The notes: generated from the letters alone by a model not told the origin. A DNA stretch of 7,229 nucleotides from CBDUBU01 sp965365465 (GCA_965365465.1 CBDUBU010000211.1:1-7229), one strand, 5' to 3'. Numbered from the stretch's first letter, positions 1-6,653 are shown. Program-made: numbers and translations.

Positions 1-1
1 G

Positions 2-1675
2 TTCGTCCAGTTCATCGACGCGCGCGATCTCGCCGGGTGGATCGTCCTGGCGGCGGTGGGGACCGGCTTCATCAGTTTCGGTCTGTGGGTGCATCATATG
101 TTCACCATCGGGCTGCCGGGCATCTCGATCGGGCTGTTCTCTGCCGCTTCCGAGGCCGTAGCCATTCCCACCGGGGTTCAAATCTTCTGCTTTCTGGCGA
201 CGCTGCTGGCCGGGCGGGTGGCGCGGTCGGTTCCGATGCTCTTTATTTTCGGAAGCGTGGCCATCTTCGTGCTGGGCGGGATCACGGGTGTGATGGTCGC
301 TCTGGCGCCGTTCGACTTTCAGGCGCACGACACCTATTTCGTGGTGGCCCACCTGCATTATGTGTTGATCGGGGGAGCCGTTTTTCCGATTGTGGCCGGC
401 ATTTACTACTTCTTCCCGCTCTGGAACGGCAAGAAGCTTTCGGACAGGCTCGGCAAGATCGCTTTCTGGCTCATGTTCGTCGGCTTCAACATTGCGTTTC
501 TGCCGATGCATCTGACCGGATTGCGGGGGATGCCCCGGCGGGTATACACCTATGCTGCGGACATGGGCTTCGATGGGTTAAACCTGACCTCCAGCATCGG
601 CGCCTTTATTCTGGCGGCGGGCTTTGCCGTTTTGCTCTGGGATACGGTGCGGCCAAAGGGAAAGCAGCCTTTCTCGCCACGCAATCCGTGGAAAGCCGGC
701 ACCCTGGAATGGCTGGCCGAGATGCCGGGCAAGCCGTGGGGCGTACGCTCCATCCCGGAGATCGACGGGCGGTATCCGCTGTGGGATCAGCCGAACTTCG
801 TTCGCGACGTGGACGAAGGCCGGTTCTATCTGCCGGACGCCGGGGAGCTCAAGCGGGAGACCCTTGTCACCTCCATCATCGACGCGCAGCCGATCCAGTG
901 CCTTCGCGTTCCCGGACCTACTTTTCTCGCGTTCGGCGCGGCGATGTTCACGGGCGGGGTGTTCATCTTTGCCACCTTCCACTGGTGGGCGGCGGCCGTT
1001 GCAAGCGGCGTCCTGGCCTTCGCCATTATCCTCTTGTGGTTATGGAAGGACACGGCTGTCATTCCGGAGAAAGAAAAGAAAGATGTGGGGCTGGGACTGA
1101 CCCTGCCCCTCTACGCTTCCGGGGCGAAATCCATCGGCTGGTGGGCGATGTTCATCACCATGCTGGGCGACCTCACCGCGTTCGTTGCGCTCGTTTTCGG
1201 TTATTTCTTCTACTGGACGGTGCATGAAGATTTTCCACCGGAAGGCGCGTCCGGTCCCGGCGTGCTCTGGCCTGTAACCGCTGCGGTCTTGCTGCTGGCA
1301 GCGTGGGGACTTACGGTGCTTGCCCGTCGCTGGAACCGGCGCGATCACGCGGTCGCCTTCTATATCGGCCTTGCTTCGGCTGCCGCGCTGGCGCTGGCAG
1401 GAGGGTGGACGCTGCCGGCAGGCGCCTGGCTTTCCGGCATGGACCCGACGAGCCACGTGTACCCTGCCATCGTCTGGGTGCTGGTGCTCTGGACGGCGGT
1501 TCATGTAGCGCTGGGGCTGGTGATGCAACTCTACTGCCTCGCCCGCAGAATGGCAGGCCGCATGACGCCCCGGCACGACATCGACATGGCTAACGTTGCG
1601 CTTTACTGGCACTTCGTCGCCATCACGGTCGTCATTGCCGTGGCCGTGATGGCCGGATTTCCACTGGTAGCCTGA
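2..1675 (+). CDS. ctaD: Cytochrome c oxidase subunit I fused to a subunit III-like domain (5' partial)
   Basis: Membrane-embedded catalytic subunit of an aa3-type heme-copper oxidase that reduces O2 to water. The reading frame is open from the window edge; 557 residues are visible and roughly the first 300 of subunit I are missing, so the cross-linked His-Tyr pair cannot be checked. Numbering from base 2, seen directly: the CuB His pair H31-H32 in WVHHMFTIG, the HDTYFVVAHLHYV motif with probable heme ligands H117 (a3) and H119 (a), and the heme-propionate arginines R179-R180 in GMPRRVYTY. After about residue 300 a hydrophilic linker and two extra helices lead to a subunit III-like part (GWWAMFITMLGDLTAFVAL, then YWHFVAI near the C-terminus) with about five helices. 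The fusion is in one frame. The usual K-channel Lys is Gln (Q60, IPTGVQIF), and E51 lies in the same helix. Subunit I assignment is near certain; subunit III is strong. Subunit II is expected upstream. Confidence 0.95.
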   Translation, partial: FVQFIDARDLAGWIVLAAVGTGFISFGLWVHHMFTIGLPGISIGLFSAASEAVAIPTGVQIFCFLATLLAGRVARSVPMLFIFGSVAIFVLGGITGVMVALAPFDFQAHDTYFVVAHLHYVLIGGAVFPIVAGIYYFFPLWNGKKLSDRLGKIAFWLMFVGFNIAFLPMHLTGLRGMPRRVYTYAADMGFDGLNLTSSIGAFILAAGFAVLLWDTVRPKGKQPFSPRNPWKAGTLEWLAEMPGKPWGVRSIPEIDGRYPLWDQPNFVRDVDEGRFYLPDAGELKRETLVTSIIDAQPIQCLRVPGPTFLAFGAAMFTGGVFIFATFHWWAAAVASGVLAFAIILLWLWKDTAVIPEKEKKDVGLGLTLPLYASGAKSIGWWAMFITMLGDLTAFVALVFGYFFYWTVHEDFPPEGASGPGVLWPVTAAVLLLAAWGLTVLARRWNRRDHAVAFYIGLASAAALALAGGWTLPAGAWLSGMDPTSHVYPAIVWVLVLWTAVHVALGLVMQLYCLARRMAGRMTPRHDIDMANVALYWHFVAITVVIAVAVMAGFPLVA

Positions 1676-1678
1676 GGA
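1674..1678 (+). promoter_or_regulatory. Shine-Dalgarno site for the small membrane protein gene
   Basis: GAGGA overlaps the TGA stop of the oxidase gene and lies 9 bases before the ATG at 1688. It supports that ATG as the start and suggests translational linkage to the oxidase subunit. Confidence 0.55.
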
Positions 1679-1687
1679 CCCCGGATC

Positions 1688-2065
1688 ATGCCCTACCTTC
1701 CCGAAAAGAACGAAAGCCTCTGGATGCTTACCATTGGGCCGGTAGTCTGGGCCGTGCATTTTCTGCTGTCTTACCTCACGGCAGCCCTCTGGTGCGCTAA
1801 AGTAGCAGGCCGGGACGGCCCCCTCGGAAGCGCCCGGACGGCGATTGCCGTTTACACGGCGATTGCCCTGGCCGGGATTGGCGTTGCCGCGTGGAAGGCC
1901 TTTCAAAGGCACACCTTCGGCCACACGATGGCCCCGCATGACTTCGACAGCCCGACAGACCGGCATCGCTTTCTGGGGTTCATCACCTTCCTGCTGGCCG
2001 GTGTGAGCGCGGTGGGCGTGCTTTTCGAGGCCCTGACCATCCTTTTCATTGACACTTGCCACTGA
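1688..2065 (+). CDS. Small three-helix membrane protein of the oxidase locus, function unknown
   Basis: 125 residues. Three hydrophobic segments are visible: about 11-36 (LTIGPVVWAVHFLLSYLTAA), 50-69 and 95-121. A hydrophilic loop at 70-94 carries the HDFDSPTDRHRF stretch. Polar or reactive residues of note are H24 and C36 in or at the end of helix 1, E114 inside helix 3, and C124 near the C-terminus. The ATG at 1688 is chosen for its GAGGA site and 12-bp gap from the oxidase gene; the stop overlaps the ctaG start by one base (TGATG). Similar small proteins, usually called hypothetical or transmembrane prediction, are recalled from fused subunit I/III-ctaG loci of alphaproteobacteria, but this is memory and not a search. 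It does not look like subunit IV (CtaF/CyoD), which has a different pattern. Inference: an accessory or assembly subunit of the oxidase; no biochemical role can be assigned. Confidence 0.85.
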   Translation: MPYLPEKNESLWMLTIGPVVWAVHFLLSYLTAALWCAKVAGRDGPLGSARTAIAVYTAIALAGIGVAAWKAFQRHTFGHTMAPHDFDSPTDRHRFLGFITFLLAGVSAVGVLFEALTILFIDTCH

Positions 2066-2697
2066 TGCGCCGCGCCTTCCTCATTACCGGGTTGCTCATT
2101 CTGGGGGCCATATGGCTGGGGCCGCTGCCGCAGTTGGCCCGGCGCGCCTTTTTCGCCCACATGACAATGCACATGGGCGTGGTGGCGGCGGCGGCTCCGC
2201 TGATCTCGCTGGGCCTTGCAGGAGGGCGGTTCGATCCGGTGCGCCGGGCACCCGCATGGTTTGCGCCTGTTCCGGCTTCGGTGCTGGAACTCATCGTGGT
2301 ATGGGCCTGGCACGCGCCCGCGCCCCACCACGCGGCGCGGCACAGCACGACGGGTCTGGTGATCGAGCAAGGTATGTTTTTCCTGGCAGGCGTTTTCATG
2401 TGGCTTTCCGCTTTCGGCGGGGGCGCCGCCCTCCGCAGAAGCCGCGCGGGGGCGGGCATCGTGGGGCTTTTGCTCACGGCCATGCACATGACACTGCTGG
2501 GGGCGCTGCTGGCGCTCACGCCGCGTCCCCTTTACGCTCATGCGGCGGCAGGCCCGTTCGGACTTACGCCGCTGGAAGACCAGCATCTGGGAGGGGCCAT
2601 CATGCTGCTCGCGGGCGGCGTTTCCTACCTGCTCGGCGGCCTCTGGCTGACCGTGGGGTTGCTGCGGGACGCGCCCGAACCGGAGGAGGGCGTATGA
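2065..2697 (+). CDS. ctaG: Cytochrome c oxidase assembly protein, caa3_CtaG family
   Basis: 210-residue polytopic membrane protein with about six hydrophobic segments (near 5-20, 37-52, 65-83, 97-116, 129-151, 175-200). Family-type motifs are rich in His and Met: HMTMHM at 32-37, WAWHAPAPHH at 80-89, EQGMFFLAG at 101-109, AMHM at 139-142 and DQHLGGAIM at 172-180. These fit the Bacillus-type CtaG family (Pfam caa3_CtaG), which is needed for aa3/caa3 oxidase formation and is thought to help copper insertion. It is unrelated to the proteobacterial COX11-type protein also called CtaG. The ATG at 2065 is preferred to an in-frame TTG at 2056 because it forms the one-base TGATG overlap with the upstream stop. 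It is shorter than many members (about 240-280 residues), but the conserved blocks are present. Its place between oxidase and cytochrome genes supports the role. His/Met copper binding is inferred. Confidence 0.88.
   Translation: MRRAFLITGLLILGAIWLGPLPQLARRAFFAHMTMHMGVVAAAAPLISLGLAGGRFDPVRRAPAWFAPVPASVLELIVVWAWHAPAPHHAARHSTTGLVIEQGMFFLAGVFMWLSAFGGGAALRRSRAGAGIVGLLLTAMHMTLLGALLALTPRPLYAHAAAGPFGLTPLEDQHLGGAIMLLAGGVSYLLGGLWLTVGLLRDAPEPEEGV
2682..2690 (+). promoter_or_regulatory. Strong Shine-Dalgarno site for the triheme cytochrome gene
   Basis: GGAGGAGGG inside the last codons of ctaG lies just before the ATG at 2694 (7 bases from the first GGAGG). It fixes the start of the cytochrome and, with the ATGA overlap, suggests translational coupling. 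It also encodes the C-terminal Glu-Glu-Gly of CtaG, so part of the match could be due to coding. Confidence 0.6.
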
Positions 2698-3947
2698 AAA
2701 AACTGCTGAACGCTTTTTTCCTTTTCGTTGCCCTGCTTGCCGGCAAACGCGTTCTCCAGCCTTCCTCCAGGCGACGGGTTCAGGCGGAAGAAGGGGAGAA
2801 AAAAAACACGCTGGCCGGCAAGATAAAATGGAAACACAGGCTGGTCACGATTGGCGTTTTTCTGCTCGTGCTGGCGGCAGGCGGCGCTCTGGTGGTTGTG
2901 TCAGGAGTCGTTCCGATCAAGGCCAGTTCCGGCCACTGGGCCATCACGCGGTGGTTCCTGAGTTTCTCCATGCATCGTTCGGTCGCTACGCATTCGATGG
3001 GCATAACGATCCCTGCGCTGGACAGCCCGGCGATGGTGCTGAAAGGGGCGGGCCAGTACGAAACGGCCTGCCGACCTTGTCATGGAAGCCCGGACTTGCC
3101 GCAGCCGCGCATTGCCCGTCAGATGACGCCGCATCCGCCTTACCTGCCTCCGACGATTTCCAAATGGGCGTCTGAAGAATTGTTCTATATCGTGAAGCAC
3201 GGCGTCAAGTTCACCGGGATGCCTGCCTGGCCTACCTTGAAGCGCGATGACGAGGTCTGGGCGATGGTGGCCTTTCTGCGCCAGCTTCCGGACCTCGACG
3301 CGGCGGCTTACCAGCGGCTCGTGGAGGGAGAAACGGCGACGGGTCCGGGAAGGACGCCGCTTCAGGATCTGCTTCCGTCCGAGGGGGCGCCTGCAACCGT
3401 GTTGGAAAACTGCGCGCGCTGTCACGGCGCAGACGGACAGGGGCGCGGCCTCGGCGCTTTTCCGAAGCTGGCAGGCCAACGCCCCACGTACCTCTATGCT
3501 GCCTTGCAGGCTTACGCTGACGGACGGCGGCATAGCGGCCTCATGGAACCCGTCGCTGCCGGGTTGAGCCGTGAGGAAATGCAAGGGCTGGCTCGTTACT
3601 ATGCAAATCTTCCGCCGGCAGCAGCAGCATCGCCGGTTTCGGCTCCCGAAATAGCGCGCGGCAGGGCTATCGCGCAGAACGGCATTCCCGGCGAAGGCAT
3701 TCCCTCCTGCGTCGACTGTCACGGTCCCGGCAACGCGCCCCGCAACCCGTTTTATCCGAATCTGGCAGGACAGTATGCCGATTACATCGTCTTGCAACTC
3801 GAACTGTTCAGCAAGGACCATCGCGGCGGCTCGGCCTATGCCCATCTGATGCACCTCACCGCCGAGCGCCTGACGCCGGAGCAAATGCGCGACGTGGCGC
3901 ACTTCTATGAATCGCTGGGCGCGGCAGCCGAATCCCCGGCGCCCTAG
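2694..3947 (+). CDS. Membrane-anchored triheme cytochrome c of the oxidase locus
   Basis: 417 residues with three covalent heme c sites: CRPCH (126-130), CARCH (240-244) and CVDCH (339-343). Each is followed by a plausible distal Met in a class I-like fold: M176 (KFTGMPAW), M284 (SGLMEP) and M386 (AHLMHL). A hydrophobic segment at about 49-73 probably anchors it with the heme domains on the periplasmic side. Between anchor and first heme lies a His/Trp-rich stretch (SGHWAITRWFLSFSMHRS, from residue 79) that is not part of a standard cytochrome c fold. The start is set by GGAGGAGGG and the ATGA overlap with ctaG. The first 20 residues form another short hydrophobic segment, followed by a very basic linker at 18-47, which is odd for a single-anchor protein. 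Inferred role: electron donor to the oxidase encoded upstream, or a relay from a quinol-cytochrome c oxidoreductase. Heme attachment is certain from the motifs; the partner is inferred. Confidence 0.92.
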   Translation: MKKLLNAFFLFVALLAGKRVLQPSSRRRVQAEEGEKKNTLAGKIKWKHRLVTIGVFLLVLAAGGALVVVSGVVPIKASSGHWAITRWFLSFSMHRSVATHSMGITIPALDSPAMVLKGAGQYETACRPCHGSPDLPQPRIARQMTPHPPYLPPTISKWASEELFYIVKHGVKFTGMPAWPTLKRDDEVWAMVAFLRQLPDLDAAAYQRLVEGETATGPGRTPLQDLLPSEGAPATVLENCARCHGADGQGRGLGAFPKLAGQRPTYLYAALQAYADGRRHSGLMEPVAAGLSREEMQGLARYYANLPPAAAASPVSAPEIARGRAIAQNGIPGEGIPSCVDCHGPGNAPRNPFYPNLAGQYADYIVLQLELFSKDHRGGSAYAHLMHLTAERLTPEQMRDVAHFYESLGAAAESPAP

Positions 3948-4073
3948 TTTCTGCGGCGAAGATTGTTTTAATTGTGACGGCTGGCCTTCCACGGCTTTTT
4001 TCGTACGCGGGTTTCGTCCAAAAACTTCGTACGTTTCGCCGTAGCGTATTCCCTCTCCCTTTGCATTTGCGCC
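3948..4073 (+). other. Intergenic region between the oxidase operon and the secreted-protein genes
   Basis: 126 bp, the longest non-coding stretch of the window. It is less GC-rich near 3961-3976 (GATTGTTTTAATTGTG) and has a T6 run at 3996-4001 without a convincing hairpin before it, so a factor-independent terminator is not supported. TTCGTACG occurs twice, at 4000-4007 and 4026-4033, 26 bases apart. TAATTGTG at 3969-3976 differs by one base from the Bacteroidota -7 consensus TAnnTTTG, but no TTG sits at the expected upstream distance. No Shine-Dalgarno site precedes the ATG at 4074. A promoter for the next gene is expected here but cannot be placed. Confidence 0.4.
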
Positions 4074-6644
4074 ATGCGTCAGGTTGCCTGTGCCGTCCTT
4101 TTCGCCCTGACGGGCGCGACCGTGCTGTTTGCCGCTCCGGCGCAGCAACCCCGTCCGCTCCAGTATCTTTTCCCGCGTCCTTTCTCGACGCGCGTGCCGC
4201 AGGAGACGACGATTCTCATCCGGTTTGCAACTGATCCCCGCGCCCTCAGCAACTTTGATTCGTTTTTAACCGTGCGCGGAACGGCGAGCGGCGCTGTGCA
4301 GGGAGCGCTTTCCGTTGCCTCGGACGATAGAACAGTCATCTACCGCCCCGCTGCGCCCTTCATGCCGGGCGAGGAAGTTTTCGTCCGGCTGCGCCCGGAA
4401 ATCTCCGGCGGCGCAGGCGCCATCGACACTTCCTATACCTTCCAGGTTTCCCCTTCGGAAGCGCTCCCCCGTGCGCCGGAACTGGAGCCCCTGTCTGTTT
4501 CGAGTGAGCAGGCAGAGGCCGGGGCGTTGGATCGGGCCGGCGAGGATGACCCGGTGGTTATGAATGGGGTTTCCGTTCCTTCCGACTTTCCTTTCATGAA
4601 GGTGTTGTCGAGCAACAACCCGGCGCCGGGCTATATCTTTCTCAACAACTGGGGTGGGCAGCCTTACAACATGATCCTGGACAACACGGGCGCTCCGATC
4701 TGGTACCGGCGCACGCCCGACCGCCGCCGGGATTTCAAGGTGCAGCCCAATGGATGGCTGACCATGCTGGTGCGCGAAGGCTACGGAGGCGGGGAAGGCT
4801 ATCTCGCGCTGGATTCGACGTATTCCGAGGTGGATGTCATGCGGGCGGCCAATGGATACCGCACCGACGAGCACGAACTGACCATGCTGCCGGACGGGCA
4901 CTACTTCATGATCGGCGTCCGGGAAGAGCAGGTCAACATGAGCCGGTATGTGGCCGGCGGAAAGCCCAACGCCACCGTTTCGGAGACGGTGATCCAGGAG
5001 TTCACGCCCCGTCATGAGATGATTTTTCAATGGCGCGCCTGGGATCATTACGACATCCGTGACCTGGAAATCGACGACCTGAAAGGCGACTACATACGCT
5101 TCCCGCACATGAATGCCCTTTCCATAGATGACGATGGTCATATTCTGGTTTCCTGCCGCCACCTGAGCGAGGTCACGAAAATCAACCGGCAGACCGGCGA
5201 GATCATCTGGCGCCTGAGCGGTCGTCACAACCAGTTTACCTTTGTAAACGATCCGTTCAACGGGTTCAAAAACCAGCATGACATCCGCGCCCTGGGGAAT
5301 AACCACTATACCGTGTTCGATAACGGAAATGGTCATACCCCGCCGGAAAGCCGCGCCATGGAGTACGTGATCGATCCGGACAAGAAGACGGCGACGCTCG
5401 TATGGCAATACCGGCACGACCCGCGCTGGTACACGAACTGGATGGGCAACGCACAACGCTTGCCGAATGGCAACACGCAGATCAACTATGCGGATGCTTC
5501 CCTGCCGAAGGTGGTGGAAGTTCGTCCGGACGGCGAGATCGCGCTGGAAATGGATTTCGTTGACCCTGCGCATACCTACCGGGCCTTCAAGTTCGACTGG
5601 CGCGGAAAGGCCACCGTCCCGTACCTCCTTCTGGAAAATTATCCGACGCGCCTGACGCTTCTTTTCAACAAGTTCGGCGATCCGGACGTGGACCATTACA
5701 ACATCTATGGCGGCGTGCGCCCGAATCCGACCGAATTGATGGGGACTTCGCAAGACCCTTTCCTGCACCTTACGGGACTCGAAAATGAAAAACGCTACTA
5801 TTTCCGCGTCACGGCGGTGAATGCGGCGGGCGAAGAAAGCGGCTACTCCAACGAGGAATCCGCCGTTGTCAAAATGATTGCGCCCGGCGCGAACATGGTG
5901 CTCAACGGCAGTTTTTCGGAGGGCCTGGACAACTGGACGTTCGAGACGAGCGGCGGCGCGCAGGCGGTGGCGCTGACGTTTCCCGGCCAGACGCTGCGCT
6001 TTGCCATCACCTCTGGCGGGTCAGAGCTATTCCATATCCAGTTCCGGCAGGGGGGAATGCCGCTGGTAAAGGGACGCAGCTACCGCTTTGAGTTCGACGC
6101 CTACGCCGATCAGCCGAGGCTCTTTGAAGCCAAGATCACAAAGGACGGCGCGCCCTGGACCAATTATGGCAAGATTGGCCTGACGAGCCTGACGGCTCAG
6201 AGCAAGCATTTCACCTATGATTTCACGATGGAAGACCCGACGGATTTTGCGGCGCGGGTGGTGCTGAATGCAGGCACGGCCAATGCCGATGTGTACGTGG
6301 ACAACCTTTCGCTCAAGGAGTTGCCTGCGAGCACGTCTGCGGAGGAAGAAGCGCCTGCAAGCAGGACGCACGCACCGCCGGTCAGTTTTCCAAACCCCTT
6401 CCACCGGGAGGCGCGCATCCGGTACGAGTTGCCGGAGGCCGGGCCTGTGGTGTTGCGCGTCTTCAATGTGCTGGGGCAACAGGTGCGGGTGCTGGTAGAG
6501 GAAAGGCAGGGGCCGGGACCGCACACGGCGATTTTTGACGCCTCCGGCCTGCCTGCGGGTGTCTATTATTATGAACTGGAGGCGGGCGATGCCTCCGGCA
6601 AGCAGCGGCGCGTGGCCGCCGGCAAGATGGTGTATGTCAGGTAG
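4074..6644 (+). CDS. Secreted arylsulfotransferase-like beta-propeller protein with T9SS sorting domain
   Basis: 856 residues, multi-domain. A signal peptide spans about 1-23 (cleavage probably after APA). An Ig-like (SbsA/Big_5-like) domain covers 29-126, then a linker. An ASST-type beta-propeller covers about 166-513, a fibronectin III-like domain 516-600 (YYFRVTAVNAAGEESGYSN), a CenC-type carbohydrate-binding-like sandwich 607-750 (NGSFSEGLDNWTF ... VYVDNLSL) and a T9SS type A sorting domain 772-856. ASSTs move a sulfuryl group from one phenolic sulfate ester to another phenol, without PAPS. Residues matching the E. coli ASST active site, by recalled alignment, are H345 and N347 (FPHMNAL), R362 (SCRHLSE) and H402 (NQHDIRAL, the expected nucleophile); H267 (DEHELTML) may match the other active-site His. 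The only Cys outside the signal peptide is C361. The ATG has no Shine-Dalgarno site, as is common in Bacteroidota. Export by Sec and then T9SS to the surface or medium is well supported. The acceptor is unknown, and a non-catalytic propeller remains possible. Confidence 0.9.
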   Translation: MRQVACAVLFALTGATVLFAAPAQQPRPLQYLFPRPFSTRVPQETTILIRFATDPRALSNFDSFLTVRGTASGAVQGALSVASDDRTVIYRPAAPFMPGEEVFVRLRPEISGGAGAIDTSYTFQVSPSEALPRAPELEPLSVSSEQAEAGALDRAGEDDPVVMNGVSVPSDFPFMKVLSSNNPAPGYIFLNNWGGQPYNMILDNTGAPIWYRRTPDRRRDFKVQPNGWLTMLVREGYGGGEGYLALDSTYSEVDVMRAANGYRTDEHELTMLPDGHYFMIGVREEQVNMSRYVAGGKPNATVSETVIQEFTPRHEMIFQWRAWDHYDIRDLEIDDLKGDYIRFPHMNALSIDDDGHILVSCRHLSEVTKINRQTGEIIWRLSGRHNQFTFVNDPFNGFKNQHDIRALGNNHYTVFDNGNGHTPPESRAMEYVIDPDKKTATLVWQYRHDPRWYTNWMGNAQRLPNGNTQINYADASLPKVVEVRPDGEIALEMDFVDPAHTYRAFKFDWRGKATVPYLLLENYPTRLTLLFNKFGDPDVDHYNIYGGVRPNPTELMGTSQDPFLHLTGLENEKRYYFRVTAVNAAGEESGYSNEESAVVKMIAPGANMVLNGSFSEGLDNWTFETSGGAQAVALTFPGQTLRFAITSGGSELFHIQFRQGGMPLVKGRSYRFEFDAYADQPRLFEAKITKDGAPWTNYGKIGLTSLTAQSKHFTYDFTMEDPTDFAARVVLNAGTANADVYVDNLSLKELPASTSAEEEAPASRTHAPPVSFPNPFHREARIRYELPEAGPVVLRVFNVLGQQVRVLVEERQGPGPHTAIFDASGLPAGVYYYELEAGDASGKQRRVAAGKMVYVR
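6387..6641 (+). other. T9SS type A C-terminal sorting domain (part of the 4074-6644 protein)
   Basis: The last 85 residues begin with FPNPF and contain IRYELPEAGPVVLRVFNVLG, then LVEERQGPGPHTAIFDA, GLPAGVYYYELEAG and the KMVYVR end. This is the por-secretion/T9SS type A pattern, a small beta-sandwich recognised in the outer membrane and usually removed or linked to anionic lipopolysaccharide on secretion. A Glu/Ala/Ser/Pro linker (about 751-770) joins it to the preceding domain. It marks the host as a T9SS-bearing bacterium. Confidence 0.93.
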
Positions 6645-6653
6645 AAAAAAGAA

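Noticed and set aside
37..1227. 396-codon + strand open frame in another phase over the oxidase gene
   Set aside because: It is Arg/Gly/His-rich without motifs; the phase starting at base 2 carries all heme and copper ligands of subunit I.
1130..1675. Separate subunit III gene or a frameshift joining subunits I and III
   Set aside because: The frame is continuous, with a normal linker and two extra helices and no Shine-Dalgarno site or good start at the junction; fused I/III subunits are known in this family.
1040..2062. 340-codon open frame on the - strand across the oxidase and small membrane protein genes
   Set aside because: It crosses two well-supported + strand genes and their junction and shows no membrane or domain pattern.
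2049..2693. Upstream extension of the triheme cytochrome frame into ctaG
   Set aside because: The extension reads as Arg/Gly/Ala-rich non-protein-like sequence in the ctaG shadow; the ATG at 2694 has a strong Shine-Dalgarno site and the ATGA overlap.
3996..4033. Possible hairpin terminator using the T6 run and CGTACG pair
   Set aside because: The CGTACG copies lie after the T run and pair over only six bases with a 20-base loop, and no GC-rich stem directly precedes the T run.
2901..4148. 415-codon open frame on the - strand opposite the triheme cytochrome
   Set aside because: It is Arg-rich without any family motif, while the + strand shows three CXXCH sites and distal Met residues.
4266..5768. 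500-codon open frame on the - strand opposite the ASST-like gene
   Set aside because: It has no recognisable motif and is low in complexity with many His/Arg/Val. It mirrors a + strand gene with convincing domains and is typical of GC-rich antisense frames.
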